Assembly (NCBI GenBank): GCA_963573305.1
Contig: OY754328.1
Location: 47,545,822 to 47,609,821, forward strand
Origin: Pyrrhosoma nymphula
Lineage: Eukaryota > Arthropoda > Insecta > Odonata > Coenagrionidae
DNA length: 64,000 bases
Direction of reading: 5' to 3'
Position numbers and translations under genes: made by a program. Numbering within the stretch: position 1 is the first letter of the stretch; every line of letters begins with the position of its first letter. The notes beneath the pieces are model-generated. The model saw only the letters and a program-made list of their open reading frames with translations, was not told where the DNA came from and did not search any database. This document shows positions 47,260 through 59,234 of this stretch, in pieces.

Positions 47260-47460
47260 CCTTTGAAGCCTTTGAACGCCCCCGAACAAAAACAAAAAAA
47301 ATTCTCGGAGTGCGAGGAGGCCCAGGGAAAGGAACTGGCCCCCCTACCCTGAATGTGTGAAATTCACACGCCTGTGGCTTAGTCCGGGTTGAACTCTACC
47401 CTCAACTATCCAAACCAACCTTCGGGTTGAATCACTGAGTGAGTGAGTAGCTAATCATTG
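47260..47460 (+). repeat. SINE fragment, plus orientation, 5'-truncated
   Basis: Shares agcctttgaacgcccccgaa, ggcccagggaaaggaactgg and ttcacacgcctgtg with the minus-strand SINE at 48110-48296 but lacks the tRNA-like head. Beyond that it contains aaccaaccttcgggttgaat, an inverse match to 47945-47970. Confidence 0.65.
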
Positions 47461-47727
47461 TTAAAAAGACATTGCTGCGATACGGCCGCAAGCGCATCCG
47501 GCGAAAGGTAACAAGCAAAACGACTAAGCATTTTATTCTCAGGGGTCATTCACAGTTCGAGTGCGACATTAACAAACCATTGCGTAGTATCTATGTACAC
47601 GGAATGGGAATGTAAACCTAAATATGCTTAAAAAAAATACTCTGACTGCGGTCAAGGAGCTGATATTCTTTAAATGGAAAGCAAGCATGAACTCTAATTT
47701 ACAGATTTGTCTTTATTACAACAAATC

Positions 47728-48117
47728 GTTGCTAAGTTCTTATTAAATTGTTCTTCAAAATGTTTTGAACAATTATGATTATGTTACAGCGTCCTTAGGG
47801 ACAATGTTGTCTGAGAATGCCGTGATTCGAGAAATAGTTTTTAAAGTACAAATATAAAGTTTTTATTTTCTTGCTAATTGATTCATATAAGATAATAATT
47901 ACGATTGACTTATGATTGATTATGATTCACTCACCAAGTGTTTCAACCCGAAGGTTGGTTTGAATAGTTGAGGGACAGGCGTGTGAATTTTACACGCCTG
48001 TGAAATTCACACGCCTGTGAATTGTCATTGTGAAAATACATTGTCCCTAAGGACGCTGTAACATAATCATAATTGTTCAAAACATTTTGAAGAACAATTT
48101 AATAAGAACTTAGCAAC
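47728..48117. repeat. Perfect 79-bp inverted repeat
   Basis: Positions 47728-47806 and 48039-48117 are exact reverse complements over 79 bp with a 232-bp spacer. The flanks continue an inverse relation on a larger scale (47260-47440 versus 47940-48240), though less perfectly. Two SINEs in head-to-head arrangement lie at the outer edges. Exact identity suggests a recent inverted duplication or gene conversion between the arms. Confidence 0.9.
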
Positions 48118-48296
48118 ACGCCTGTGAAATTCACACGCCTGTGAGGGGGGCCAGTTCCTTTCCCTGGGCCACCTCGCACTTCGAGGATTTTTTGTTCGGG
48201 GGCTTCCAAAGGCTTCACCCGGATTTGAACCCGGGACCCTTCGATCAGAAGCCAAGCATTCTACCCACTAGGTCACCACGCTCCCCTTGATTATAG
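48110..48296 (-). repeat. tRNA-derived SINE with intact head
   Basis: The minus strand starts ggggagcgtggtgacctagt, giving a box-A-like tagtgggtagaatgc, an anticodon-like ggcttctgatcgaag and a box B gggttcaaatcc (around 48220-48235). A body with cccccgaacaaaaaatcctc and a tail of repeated ttcacaggcgtg follow. The head resembles a tRNA gene, but the attached body marks a SINE. Confidence 0.7.
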
Positions 48297-48644
48297 TTTC
48301 AGTTAATTTTCTTTATTATTTATCTGTTCTCCAAGACTGATTTAGCCCCTTTAGATCTGGCGAATCAACGAGTAGAATAAGGCGAACACACACAACCATG
48401 AGATGAGGCACTTCAACCGAAGATGAAAGAAGAGAGGTAAAGGCGCCTTGGCACGCGAAAGTGAAGCCTGATTTTTCGTAAAAAATGATTCGCCCGGCAT
48501 GGCTAAATCGAGATTTTCATCCGGTAATTAAATTATATTCTTATTATATGTAATATATAATTATGTTTTTGTTACTTATTTTTTGTTTACGTGTGTTAAT
48601 ATAAGTATCGCAGTAAAGCATATATATGAAGGTATCATCTCATG

Positions 48645-48740
48645 ACACTTTTTCTCAAGCTGAGGAAGGGCTTGCATGCCCGAAACGTTCCCTGTAAGTC
48701 TTCTCTCTTTTTACTTTTCTTTCCCAACCCCTGTCGAGTG
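48645..48740 (+). repeat. Possible Penelope-type 3' tail fragment
   Basis: The segment gaggaagggcttgcatgccc followed by gaaacgttc resembles 3' regions of Penelope-like elements (gaagg...gcccgaaacgtt). No coding sequence is attached. Confidence 0.35.
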
Positions 48741-49204
48741 TATTTTATATATTATACATCTATATTTTTTTCCTTCGTAATAACTGCGTGAGAGTTCGGT
48801 TCAATGTGGCCGTGTGCGCATTTAAATGGCTTAAATATTCCCTAATGATAGCATAAAGTGATAAGCCCCACCTATTCTCTTCTTTCATCTTTGCTTTCAA
48901 CGCACTCTTGGTCGGGGAAAGTAATTAGACTTCTGGTGGATTATCCAGCTGAGGCGTTATCCAACGCATTCTGTCAACAGCCTTGTTAAAGTCATTGCGA
49001 ATGACAAAAAAAAACGATTACCAAGCGAGATGTCTGATGCTCAAGCAGGACAAAAAACGTTCTGCCGCTAAATAGAACGGTGACATTAATTATACGCGTT
49101 CGCTCGTCACTTATGAGCACTCATTCCACAGCTAGGGAAATATGTGATTTTTTTAGCTTCTAGCTACACTTGGAGAGGCTAGTTTTTGTGAAGGAAGCGT
49201 TTGG

Positions 49205-49506
49205 AAAGAGAAGGAGAATCTAAGACAGGCAGTTCTTTAAGTAAGAACGACAGGGTTTGAAACTTTGCTAGGGTGGAAAGGGGATGGGTGTTAAATTGGA
49301 GGCTTTTGACAGGAGGCTTTGGAAAAGGTGGTAACGGGTAAGTTTGGCAGAGGGGTAAACGAAAGAAGAGGTGTTAAATGCATGTGATGAAGGAGGGAAG
49401 TAATTTGAATGCAATTTTTGAAGGAGGTAGAAGAAAAGTAGGTGGAGGGCTTAATGAGAGTAAATAGGCTCTTTAAGGCTGTGGTTGAAGGTGGAATACT
49501 GGGCAA
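49205..49506 (+). pseudogene. RTE-like 3' fragment
   Basis: Translation near 49442 reads MEGLMRVNRLFKAVVEGGILGKG. It follows the pattern of MEEVLRGEGMLKRVIEGRTLGKR in the full-length element. It is cut off at 49506 by the MITE that starts there. Confidence 0.5.
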
Positions 49507-49640
49507 GGGCCATTCAAGTATTACGTCAGATTTTTTAAGTGAGGAAGGGTGTTGGCATATTCTTACATTATCATACATACGGGGACGTGGGGGTCCGAGA
49601 TCATCTCACATAAAACTTAATTCATTTACAAGATAGTATC
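49507..49640 (+). repeat. MITE family gggccattcaagtattacg, copy A
   Basis: Starts gggccattcaagtattacgt and contains G-rich cggggacgtgggggtccg. Related copies lie at 50475-50572 (minus) and 51008-51190 (plus). The right boundary is uncertain. Confidence 0.45.
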
Positions 49641-50474
49641 ACTTTTTTATTATCGTCAGACGAAAAATTGCGATTTTTGTTTTATGACAGCAAACAGCGC
49701 GACGTTTCCCTTAAGGTTCGTCTTTTGAAAACATAACGATATTACTACCTAGAGTACTTCAAAGTAAAACAAACAGCGGAGGTTGCTGGGTTAGGATTCA
49801 ACTATGGCATAAATACTGGCTTTCCAACGGGGAATTTGGTCGATATTAAAAAATTAAAAAGAGATTAAAAAATCCAATCCAAATATTTTACGAGGTGAGC
49901 ACCAATAATAAATACCAATAATCATTAACAGATATAGACACCATTCAAGCGCAACGCAGCTAAAATCAGTTTCATCATTTCAAAAATCTTCTCTCTGAAT
50001 AAGTGGGGTCCAAGATCAAAAATCCAATCCGACATTTCACTTGTGGGCCATAATTGCCAACATTTTATAATTATATCTAAGTAAATTTTTAAATTTATAA
50101 ATTAGCACCTCCATACAAGCCTCTGGCTTTGGATGACCAGGACATGTGTACAACTCATATTTAATAAAAAATTAATAATAAAAAAACAACAACAAAATTA
50201 TCTTTAACAATATCACTCGGCGTATACTCTGCATGCCCTGATTGTGCATTCTTTCAATGTTAGAAAAAAATAGCATGGAAATAAATAACTTTTGATAGTT
50301 AACAGTTCCATTTAAAATCGACCAGAAGACCTATTTCTGCAGCCACCATTGTCAGTTTTGGCAAGCGTCGGTTTCATCAACACACCTTCAATATCTTATG
50401 CTCAGCCTTCATCATCAACATTGCCTTTCGAAAAGTTTATACATGCGCTTTCTTCCAAAAGTATACGATAACTT
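49641..50474. other. Intergenic, nothing recognised
   Basis: AT-rich sequence without usable frames or clear repeat ends. Confidence 0.45.
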
Positions 50475-50572
50475 ACGTTAGAAAGAAATGGGGAGGGGGG
50501 AGATTTATGATTTCTTTCGTTGTCTTACGCAGGAGCGTCACAAATTGTATTCCGTAATACTAGAATGGCCCC
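50475..50572 (-). repeat. MITE family gggccattcaagtattacg, copy B
   Basis: On the minus strand it begins ggggccattctagtattacg and passes through a C-rich stretch, as expected for the family. Confidence 0.45.
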
Positions 50573-51007
50573 TAACATTTAAGGGAGGAGAAACAGATCT
50601 TGAAGGCTGCGGTAGAAGCTCGAATGTTAGGTAATATTTCAGGAAGGAGGAATACTGGGGACCGCTGTGTAATTGAACGATTTCTTTCATTAATAACCAA
50701 CGGGGAGATAATTCACCACCAATAGCGCTTTCGAGGACTACCCAACAGTCTTCTATACATTGAAATACCGTAACTCCAGCTAAAAACACGTGAACTCAAA
50801 CGCTAAAAAAACTGACGGCAAAAGATTACCAGGCATAAAACGGGGCCTTAATATGGGTTACTTATTAAAAACTGCTCTATTTCAAAAAGAAAGAAAATTT
50901 TGGAATTCATCCTGAAGTGTTATTTTCGGCTCAGGACGCGTTTAATGTTAAATTATTTTTTGTGTCTCGAGTTCTAAAATAAATTAAATGCGTGGGTATG
51001 ACCTGAA

Positions 51008-51190
51008 GGGACCATTTAAGTGCCTATTACGTATGGGGTTTCGAGGGTGGGGGTTGAGCTTTTCTTACGATGCCTTACGTCGGGATGTGTGATAGTACGT
51101 GATCATCTTACGTATGATTTCGTTTCTAGTGAGATCGTATTTATAACACTTCTTGTAAGACCGTCAGACGGAAAGTCATTGTTTGTAGCA
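51008..51190 (+). repeat. MITE family gggccattcaagtattacg, copy C
   Basis: Starts gggaccatttaagtgcctat then tacgtatgggg, continues with a G-rich tract and gtgatagtacgtgatcatct, similar in order to copy A. Both contain a tcgtcagac or gtcagacg-like word near the right side. Confidence 0.4.
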
Positions 51191-52765
51191 TAGCAAACAG
51201 CTCTTAGTTTCCCTCCTAAACAATTGTCCCCCAGACGCGATCTTTTCTATTTTCCGAGCAGAGCAAGAATAATGCCCAATAGTAATAACTGGTGTAGTCT
51301 CAGCATATCTTGACTTCGTTTACTTTCAATTATTGAAAGCTATGCCAAAAAACAATTGTTGATAGTTTCCGGTTTCTTTTTAAAACCGTCCCCAAGACCA
51401 AATTTTGCCAGAAGAATGAGTTGAACCGAGCACTCCATAATTGTTTGAACGAACGTCGGCAGACGGCAAACGTTTGTTCAATCCCGCACAGCTGTAACAA
51501 AAAATTTCAATACGTTGCGCTCATAAGGCACCGCAAGCATAGTGTGCATCACAATACTCCATAACCGAGAGCCTTGTATGCAGACATCCCTTAAAGTGAC
51601 GAGAAGAGGGGAAAGGAGACAAAGGAGACGAGGTCGCGGGGCATGGAGGAGGGAATTGGGCGGGGAACAAACATTCGCCGACAATGGATATCCCAGTCAG
51701 AGCCCGATCATTGTGTGTACCCAGAAGCATGGCATACTACTGATATGAGGTAAGTTGCGAATCGTTTGGCTCGAACGCTGTGGCGTAGTTTGGATTACAT
51801 CAAGCGCTGGCTAGGTACGGAGTCCATTGCGTATTTGATACTTGTGTGGTGTTTGCATACAACAGCAATACGAGGAAACAGAAGAGGGAAGAGAAATTTT
51901 TAGATAGCCCATGGATGCATCAACACGGGTGAAGCGGTTCCAGGTTTTCCGGAGACAAGACAACATTAATGTTGAAAATGCTAAGAGTATCAACTTTCAT
52001 TTGCTAATAAATTATTGCTAGGGTCATTTCCGCTGTAAGCGAGATTGTATTCTCAAACTGCGCATTTAAACTCATTATAATCGATCACATATGTTGTATG
52101 TCAGTACTTAAGATGCAAATATCAACTTGACTCAATTCTGTCGTTGCTAAAACTAAATTATCAGAGCTATCATCCATTATTCCTGTATTAAGTCTCGAGT
52201 CGTCGGCTGCTCGTGCCATCCGGATGACGTCTTGCGCAGAACGGATCCATTTCGGTCACGGGAACGCCCTACCTTGCATTAGTAGTACCGTAAAAGATTG
52301 TAGAAGAGAGCCCTAGTTTTTCGTTCATTTTTGATTGAGTTGCAAGCCTACCGCACGCAAGTTCCAAAATGGCCCGCAGGTGAGTGAATCTTGTCCACTT
52401 TATTGGATTTTTAATCTACCTTTCCATCTCATCAGCAGATTCTGCATCATAATTTATGTATCATAAATATGTGGTCATATTTTGAACCTTTATGCGTACA
52501 ATGGATAATTGATACTCGCTTTTAACCAGTCTCTAAAGATAAACCAGGCCATTTGCCTCTCGAGGTGACACAAGTATTTGATTGAGCAGATAATTTACAG
52601 CGGAATCGGAGATAAACGGTGGGCAACGTCACTAGGCGCTCACTAATTCTGTGATCATTGTTCACGCTATTACATTTGTGCTTGCTTCGCTTTGATCCAC
52701 AAATCACGGCCCTTTCTTCTGCTAAAACTTCCTTAGAGACTAACTTCAGTATCCCAGCATTTTCC
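51191..52765. other. Intergenic, nothing recognised
   Basis: Overlapping frames of 60-69 codons at 51478-51748 and others at 51811 and 52522 show no motif. No repeat ends are seen. Confidence 0.4.
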
Positions 52766-52769
52766 AGGA

Positions 52770-52845
52770 GAATTGGATTGACGGCATAAGTAATTTCTTT
52801 CCATTACGAGGGCTTAAGTTCGATTCCCGGATATGGCGAGTAATT
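52770..52845 (+). repeat. Possible tRNA-like SINE head
   Basis: A box-B-like gttcgattcccgg at 52818-52830 follows sequence that could hold a weak box A. No body was recognised. Confidence 0.25.
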
Positions 52846-53849
52846 GCCAACAAAATTCCCGATTTCTACGCTGGTATCATTTGGAGAGCATTTCAAATGC
52901 AGAGCTACATCCAATTGTATGAGATGTGTAACTGAGGACCCTTTAAGCGCCATACATTTTAAGAAGGCCAATGCCGACGCCGGTAGTTCCCCACACTTCT
53001 TCAGCTACTTAATTACCTTCCTATGTCATTATAACATATCGTTAGTGACGCGAATGACCTATGTAGTCGGTCGCCTCTGGAATAACTCCTACTATCGCCT
53101 TATTATTCCATTAACCATAGCAACCGCGTCATCGGCAGCCTAGGAGCAGAAACTATTTGTATTACAAACATCATACGTCATTTGCTTTTTTCGATTTCCT
53201 CGAGCTCAAACTAGCAATTTTTATTCTCGTCAATGCAAAAAATATCTTTCAATGCGTCTTTCCATGTCATCTCTCTGAATAAAAAAACCAGCGCTGTGAA
53301 GTTTTTGACACCCATTGTCAGTTCGACACGATTGATTAAACATCCGCCATGGAACGCTAATACAAAGCATTATGCCTTCTGATGATCCACACATAGCGTC
53401 AGAGAAAACGCTTCATATTCAGTCTACACAGAAACAACAAGGCTCCACCCCACTATCTCACAAATCTCCCAAGTGAAATTGAGCCCATTGCAGTATTCTC
53501 ACTTGGCAGCCGGCGTATCGGGTCGATCATTGGATGGATTGAAAGCTTCAGCTGATGCATTAGAAAAGCAATGGGAAATACGGAATGCAATAATAATTGC
53601 AGTGTAAACAGCTTATTTGAACAATCCGTGCCTGACAGTAACCCTAAATTTACTAGTAAGTGTTCTGGCGCCCTTTAGTCTGCGTATTTTCCCAAATACG
53701 TTTAAAAAATGTGTATAATACGTTACTGTCGTCGTGTTATATCGTCAATTGTCATATTTTGTACAAACCCATTCGCATAGGTATTGCATCACCAAAATTT
53801 AAAAAGTTTAGTAAGTTGATTAATTTATGAGTCGGCGCCCCCTTAACAA

Positions 53850-53898
53850 TTTTTTCTGCCCCCCCCCCCCCTAGACCCAAAAACTTGCTACGTCACTG
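53850..53898 (-). repeat. G-rich hAT-like element end
   Basis: Reverse-complemented, the segment begins cagtgacgtagcaagttttt and runs into a long G tract. This is the same style of end as the elements at 4430-4710 and 36042-39735. I could not place the other end, which may be decayed upstream of 53830. Confidence 0.5.
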
Positions 53899-53899
53899 C

Positions 53900-56100
53900 T
53901 AGCCCCGTCAGGGGCTCCATCACAATGATTATAAAATAAATTCTCTTTTTTGAGCTATGTTTTTTGGCAAAAAATGGAGTTAAGTGCAGAAGTTCACGTA
54001 GCCATTGAACTCATTACAGGACTATTATTCAAAAAAGCAAAAGAAGAAGCATAGGACAATCACATACCGCAGGTAGTGTCTGAGGAACAGGTTCAAGTGT
54101 CAAAACTGGTGTCACATAAAACTGATTCAAGTGCCAATTTTACGGTCTGCAGAAAACCCAAAAACAGTGAGCAGTAGAGTTATGCATTTCTCCAGCATTA
54201 GTCAGCGCACAGCGTCCGTCTCAACACTCGTGGCAGGCCTTCGAGCAAAATATTATTCCCCACGGTTTTTCGACGGACTGGAAACATAATACTGATTAAA
54301 GTGCTGGACCAGGAGACGAATGAAACGTCTCCACCGGCATACGTCACAATTTAAATTCATTGCCTTGGGGTTCTACACTGCATGCGGAAGGTTCTTGGAA
54401 AGAACAACGGGTAATTCTAAGAAGTTTTACTCTCTATACAATTTTCACCAGCAGCACATCGGATCTCGCGCAGTAACTATGCCTCTTAACACCCGATTGA
54501 CCAAAAATGTGAGTAATTATGGATAACCAGCAGATGCCGTAATATAAAAAAAACGGGTTCACCAATACAGGTGGCTGGAACGATTTTTTTCTAAGTAAAG
54601 ATTTGCGTGAAGATTTTCATACGCGTTCTTATTAGTGATATCTAGAGGTATGAGTGGAAAAAATGCATATTTGGTTTTTTGGAAATTCAATGCTATTTTA
54701 ACACGTAGCCTTATGGTACATGAGATATATTTCGTAATACTTCGATTACATATGTACAGATTTTCTTTTAAACGCAAAATAATAACACATTTTTTATTAT
54801 TATAATGGTTGTTAACAAATATCGAGATGGCACGCTGAGTAAAAGTTTCGAAATAAAATGTAAATATAATCTTCGGCTTATTAATTAAAGCAAAAATGCA
54901 AAATATAGTTCTTCTATCATTTCCAATGCTGCGTGAATTGTGATTTCTACCTCATATACAGATGTAGGTACTGAAATGAAACGTGGTTGTAGGATTTTTT
55001 CCACGAATGTACTTGAAAAATGAGTAAAATGTGCGGACTCAATGACCTAAGATTACCACTCCAGCCACCTTAAAACAGTTTCGGTTAACCAAGAGCGAAT
55101 ACGGTTTACAAATTGACCTTTTTCAATCGGTTAAAAGTTTAACGGGACAACTCGGCTAGGTAACAAGCCATTCGTCTCAATTATAGTGAATATTTTTCGA
55201 TATAAAACAGCCCCGTGGGGAAAATCTTCAAAAGTAAATGTACAGTACATCGTCTACTGAAGGATATTTACCTGAAACCGTGTCGTGGGAGAAATAAAGT
55301 TTATACATGTTCAAGGTGACTCATTGTAGCTGTGTTTTACTGCCCAAGTTCGGAAAAAAATCCAAACAGTTTACATAGTAATTGTTATATCGCACTATAA
55401 TAGAATATATTGTACAAATAAATATGCATATTTTTCAGCTGAAATGCTTTGCGCACAATACATATAATATACCCCCTGTCCGTGGAAGTGTTGAGGTCGA
55501 ATAAGCTTTATCCGGATTCTCTTTGCATGGACCTTATAAGCACGTAATTATTCTGATTTTTCGAATGGCTCTCAACACCTCTTCTATTTCGTTCTCATAA
55601 AAAATAAGCGTAACGATGCTCTTTCGTGCGAAGCGGGACATGGGCGTCGAGAATTTGGATTAGGGTTACCACTCGGTACGGTGTTCATAGCGGGAGATTT
55701 CAAAATTTGGCGTTGACAATTCTGAGATATCATATTTCGTCCGACAAAATGTATAGCGTTAGCAATAAATAGCACTTGAAAAATATAGAGCTATCCCTGG
55801 GTGTCAGGTGCATGAATTACATACGATATATCTACCGGGTTTGGAACACCATGGTTGCCGATGTTCCAAAGTACGACTACTCAGAAGACACCCGGAATCC
55901 CTAAGGATACTTTCGAGACGTACGAAGAAACATCGGCAACCATTGAATTTATGACCCAGTGAACAATCTATTCAGATTATTTAGCTTTTTTGCAACTACG
56001 TAAGCTATTGGTCGGTATCCCATACATTTTTATTTACCATGCGCGCAATAATATATCATTAATAAACTTTACATTTGTTGGCTTTACTTCGTATAAAGTA
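53900..56100. other. Intergenic, nothing recognised
   Basis: Frames at 54320, 54559 and 55584 lack motifs. A weak 14-bp inverted pair around ggttgccgatgtt (55850-55945) is the only structure noted. Confidence 0.4.
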
Positions 56101-56104
56101 TGAA

Positions 56105-56172
56105 TAGTATTCATAATTAAATAAAATAATTAGTAGAACAGTACCAAGTATTTTATTTAATTATGAATACTA
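56105..56172. repeat. Perfect 24-bp-arm hairpin with shared core
   Basis: Arms at 56105-56128 and 56149-56172 are exact reverse complements around a 20-nt spacer attagtagaacagtaccaag. The spacer plus inner arm (gtagaacagtaccaag then tattttattt) closely resembles the hairpin at 57654-57695. Confidence 0.85.
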
Positions 56173-56879
56173 AATATCATTACTTTGGATCAGATGAACT
56201 GGCATGGCTAAATTTTGGAGTTTTGAAAAGGTTTGCAACAGATCATTGAACTCCTAAATTCCAGGACATTGGAAACGTACGCGCCATACTGTGGGGAAAA
56301 ACCCGCAAATGTTAGAAAACCGGGAGATTTTTCTATCCTCATTTCAACTAATGCCACTACCGCAGAACCTTTAGTTGGGAGGGAAAAATGGATTTAGGGT
56401 TTCCACTGAGTTGGTTGTTTTCGATTGACCACGATTTTACCGGAATTCTAGCTGGTGTATTCAGGTCGACGTCCTGGGAATTCATTCAATGAATTCTGAG
56501 ATAATTTGTAATAATAATTCAAGCGAAAATAACAATTTTACCGCGTGGTTTCGTCGATTCAGCATTGTCGAGTTTTCAAATTCTATCAGCACTCGATAAC
56601 TATTTCACGCTAATTATCGATCGCAGCATGAGATACTTCCACAAAACCTTGCGAGAGCCTTTTTGGCATGCGATAATCGTCACAGCGTTCAGAAAATTGA
56701 CCCAATGATCACTGAAAACAACGGATGCGGAGTTAATCCCGGAGATAAGGGTCCATCTCACCTCACATTCCAAGAAGGCCTTCGCACGAGCTTCACAGGG
56801 TCTCGGAGTCTTCACAGAGACACTAATTATTCTGGGGACCAGGGATAATTACCCTTAATTATTGGCGATCTTCACATCA

Positions 56880-57560
56880 CTCGTACCGCACTAGAATAAC
56901 CCTTTGTATCCTGAGCCGTGAGCGTGGAGCGTACACGGGCGAGGGAGTCAGGTAAAAGCAGGAGCGGCAGCTAGTGTCCGGCGGTGGTGTAGCGGCTGGT
57001 GCGGGATCTATCAATGGAGTGTCGGGCATTGCACGAAGGCGCGATGGACAAGAATCCCCGCCAGCGCGGCCTGCTATCAAAGGATATTAATTACGAGCCA
57101 CCACGGCAGGGAGTCGGGGAGAGGTTAACGGAAAAATACGAGCGAGTCGAGATAAAATCCGGCTACCGCATGCTATCGTGGCAAAAAAAAGTACCATGAC
57201 TTCGGGCACCCATTACGCTCAAGCAGTTACACATGCTGGAGCCGTCAGAATCTCTCCATGTCTCATATATCGGGAATAATGACCGCCTTGATTTCTTTCA
57301 CAGAGAGGGGAACGGTAAACTTGCTCGCAGCTCATTTCCCCCTCCGATTTGACTCGATTGCTGCACTGAGCGGCCGTGACGCAACGCAGGTACAGCTGGG
57401 GGGAATGAGCGGAAGAGACCTGCCAGTCGAGAGGGGAAAGTTGTGGGCTGTCAAATACTTTGCAAGGTCAAGGCCAGTCGGCGACACAGTGGCGCGGGGC
57501 TTGAGTGAAATTAAAAAATCAAAACAATCCTCTTTGTCTTCCTGATGAAACCCTTCCGTA
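56880..57560 (+). other. GC- and CpG-rich island, possible promoter or 5' exon
   Basis: Base composition changes sharply from the AT-rich surroundings. Frames at 56999-57199 and 57258-57545 are open but have no recognised domain. A possible donor ggagtcag|gtaaaa lies near 56953. It could be the promoter and first exon of a gene extending outside the window or an unrecognised repeat. Confidence 0.35.
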
Positions 57561-57653
57561 AGATGGGTCAGGGCTGTATAGTTCCTAGCAAAATTTTGGT
57601 AATGAACGTTTCTCATCTAGGCTTCGCTACGTATGAGTTCTTGGAATTGATAA

Positions 57654-57695
57654 TTGAAATAAAATTTGTAGAGAAGTACAAGTATTTTATTTCAA
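57654..57695. repeat. Perfect 12-bp-arm hairpin with shared core
   Basis: Arms ttgaaataaaat (57654-57665) and its complement (57684-57695) surround ttgtagagaagtacaagt. The core matches that of 56105-56172, while the outermost arm bases differ. Confidence 0.8.
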
Positions 57696-57989
57696 CAATG
57701 AACATTGCGGTAGTTTTGAAATAGATTACTAAGTTTGTATAAATTTATAAACCTCGTGTGTATACATTACTTAATCTGAAATGTCTTAAATTTTAATCAT
57801 CAAATCTGGTGTGCTATGAGGTATCTTATTATTTCTATAAAAGATTCTAGATATAGAGAGAAAACACGATCACACACTATTGTACAAAAATGAATGTTCA
57901 CGAGGTAATACTATAAGATTACACAGTCACACCGTTCATTTGTAGGCTTAGTTTAATCGTATTCGTTAGTTTTCGATTCAATTCCGAAA

Positions 57990-58170
57990 GCGTGGGAATC
58001 GGGTTGGAGTACTGGCTTTCCATCCTGATGAACCGGATTCGAACCCCTAAGTTGCAGAATTTTGCCCTCGGAATCCCAATACCTACTACGTGATTTTTGA
58101 GTGTACTTCAAGTGCAGTATCTGCCCGTCAGATGGGACTTGAAGCTGTAGAACCTTTGTCACCTTTCGTT
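57990..58170 (+). repeat. tRNA-derived SINE
   Basis: Box-A-like gggttggagtactgg (58001-58015) and a near-perfect box B ggattcgaaccc (58035-58046) form a tRNA-like head. A body of about 120 bp follows, containing cgtcagatgggacttgaagc. No target duplication was defined. Confidence 0.5.
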
Positions 58171-58970
58171 TAGTAGAAATTCCGACACCCTGTTCCTATC
58201 CATTTTTCCTCCATTCCAAAATAATCCTATCCTAACCAGCCCACTCACTTATACATAATTGAGAAAATGACCTCAGTTGTCGATCTCCTCCCCAAGTAAC
58301 CCACCTACCAATCGAAAGGGTATTCGACAATTGATCGATACGAAGAATTCACTCGGGAATAAAACCTATAAGCGAGTATAAAGTTTACATTAATAGTTCA
58401 TCGTGAGAGAGATTAACTCTGGATAGCAGTTTTATACCAATACCATTAGGGGCTCAGTTAATCAATTAACTGGTTTTCACGAATTAACTGGACAAAAATA
58501 GCTGCTCGATTACTTGTTCAGATGAAATTTTTCGATAGCAATGCAGTTTGCATTTTAGGTTGGTCATGTATGTAATCAATTATGCTAAGTTATCCTTTCG
58601 TACCTTTGATAATGAAAGCATTGCGCGCAAAGTTCAGCAAAAATCTCTCTAGCACTTTATGCCTAAGCAGAAACCATAATAACTCTGGGTAAGTATTGAA
58701 AAACCACTCTCATGAACGTGATGTTACAACAGTTCTCGGTGTGACTGAGGCAGTGGTTATTCCTTTGCTGTTATTTTTAGCGCCAAGCATAAAATACAAT
58801 GCTTTACCTCGAGATATTAGATGATTTTACAAGTTTTTCTAGTCCCATACTGAAAATACGTCAATCAAATTGAAGCACGTTTACGAAAGACGCATTACAA
58901 AACGAGGTATACGGTTGAATAGCGTAAACTTCCAATGTGTATAACCCTACTATAGAACCCGGAGCATAAT

Positions 58971-59234
58971 ATGAACCGATTGAAAGGTAATGTAAAGATA
59001 AATGTGAACCATACTGTTTTTGAAGAACCCTCGTTTGAAGCTCAGACAGTTCGGGAGATAAAAAGGGAGCGAGTACTTATAGATAATAATGTTTATTCAG
59101 GAACTGAAAACATTATGAAGAGCCAACGGAAACTTACAGATCTACAGAAAAAGTGGGTAATTATATTTATTTATTTCAAAGTCTCCAAAAACGGCACAAA
59201 GGCTTCTTACATTGGTCGACAAGCAAACAAATAA
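58971..59234 (+). CDS. Unrecognised small ORF
   Basis: 87 codons from ATG, rich in Lys, Glu and Asn, beginning MNRLKGNVKINVN. No signal peptide, membrane span or known motif is seen. There is no in-frame continuation or strong splice site to link it to a gene. It may be chance. Confidence 0.2.
   Translation: MNRLKGNVKINVNHTVFEEPSFEAQTVREIKRERVLIDNNVYSGTENIMKSQRKLTDLQKKWVIIFIYFKVSKNGTKASYIGRQANK

Noticed and set aside
48213..48296. Functional tRNA gene on the minus strand
   Set aside because: Pol III boxes are present, but the head continues into a SINE body shared with 47260-47460, so it is a SINE, not a tRNA gene.
55850..55945. Foldback element around ggttgccgatgtt
   Set aside because: Arms are only about 14 bp and imperfect outside that, with no boundaries or duplications.
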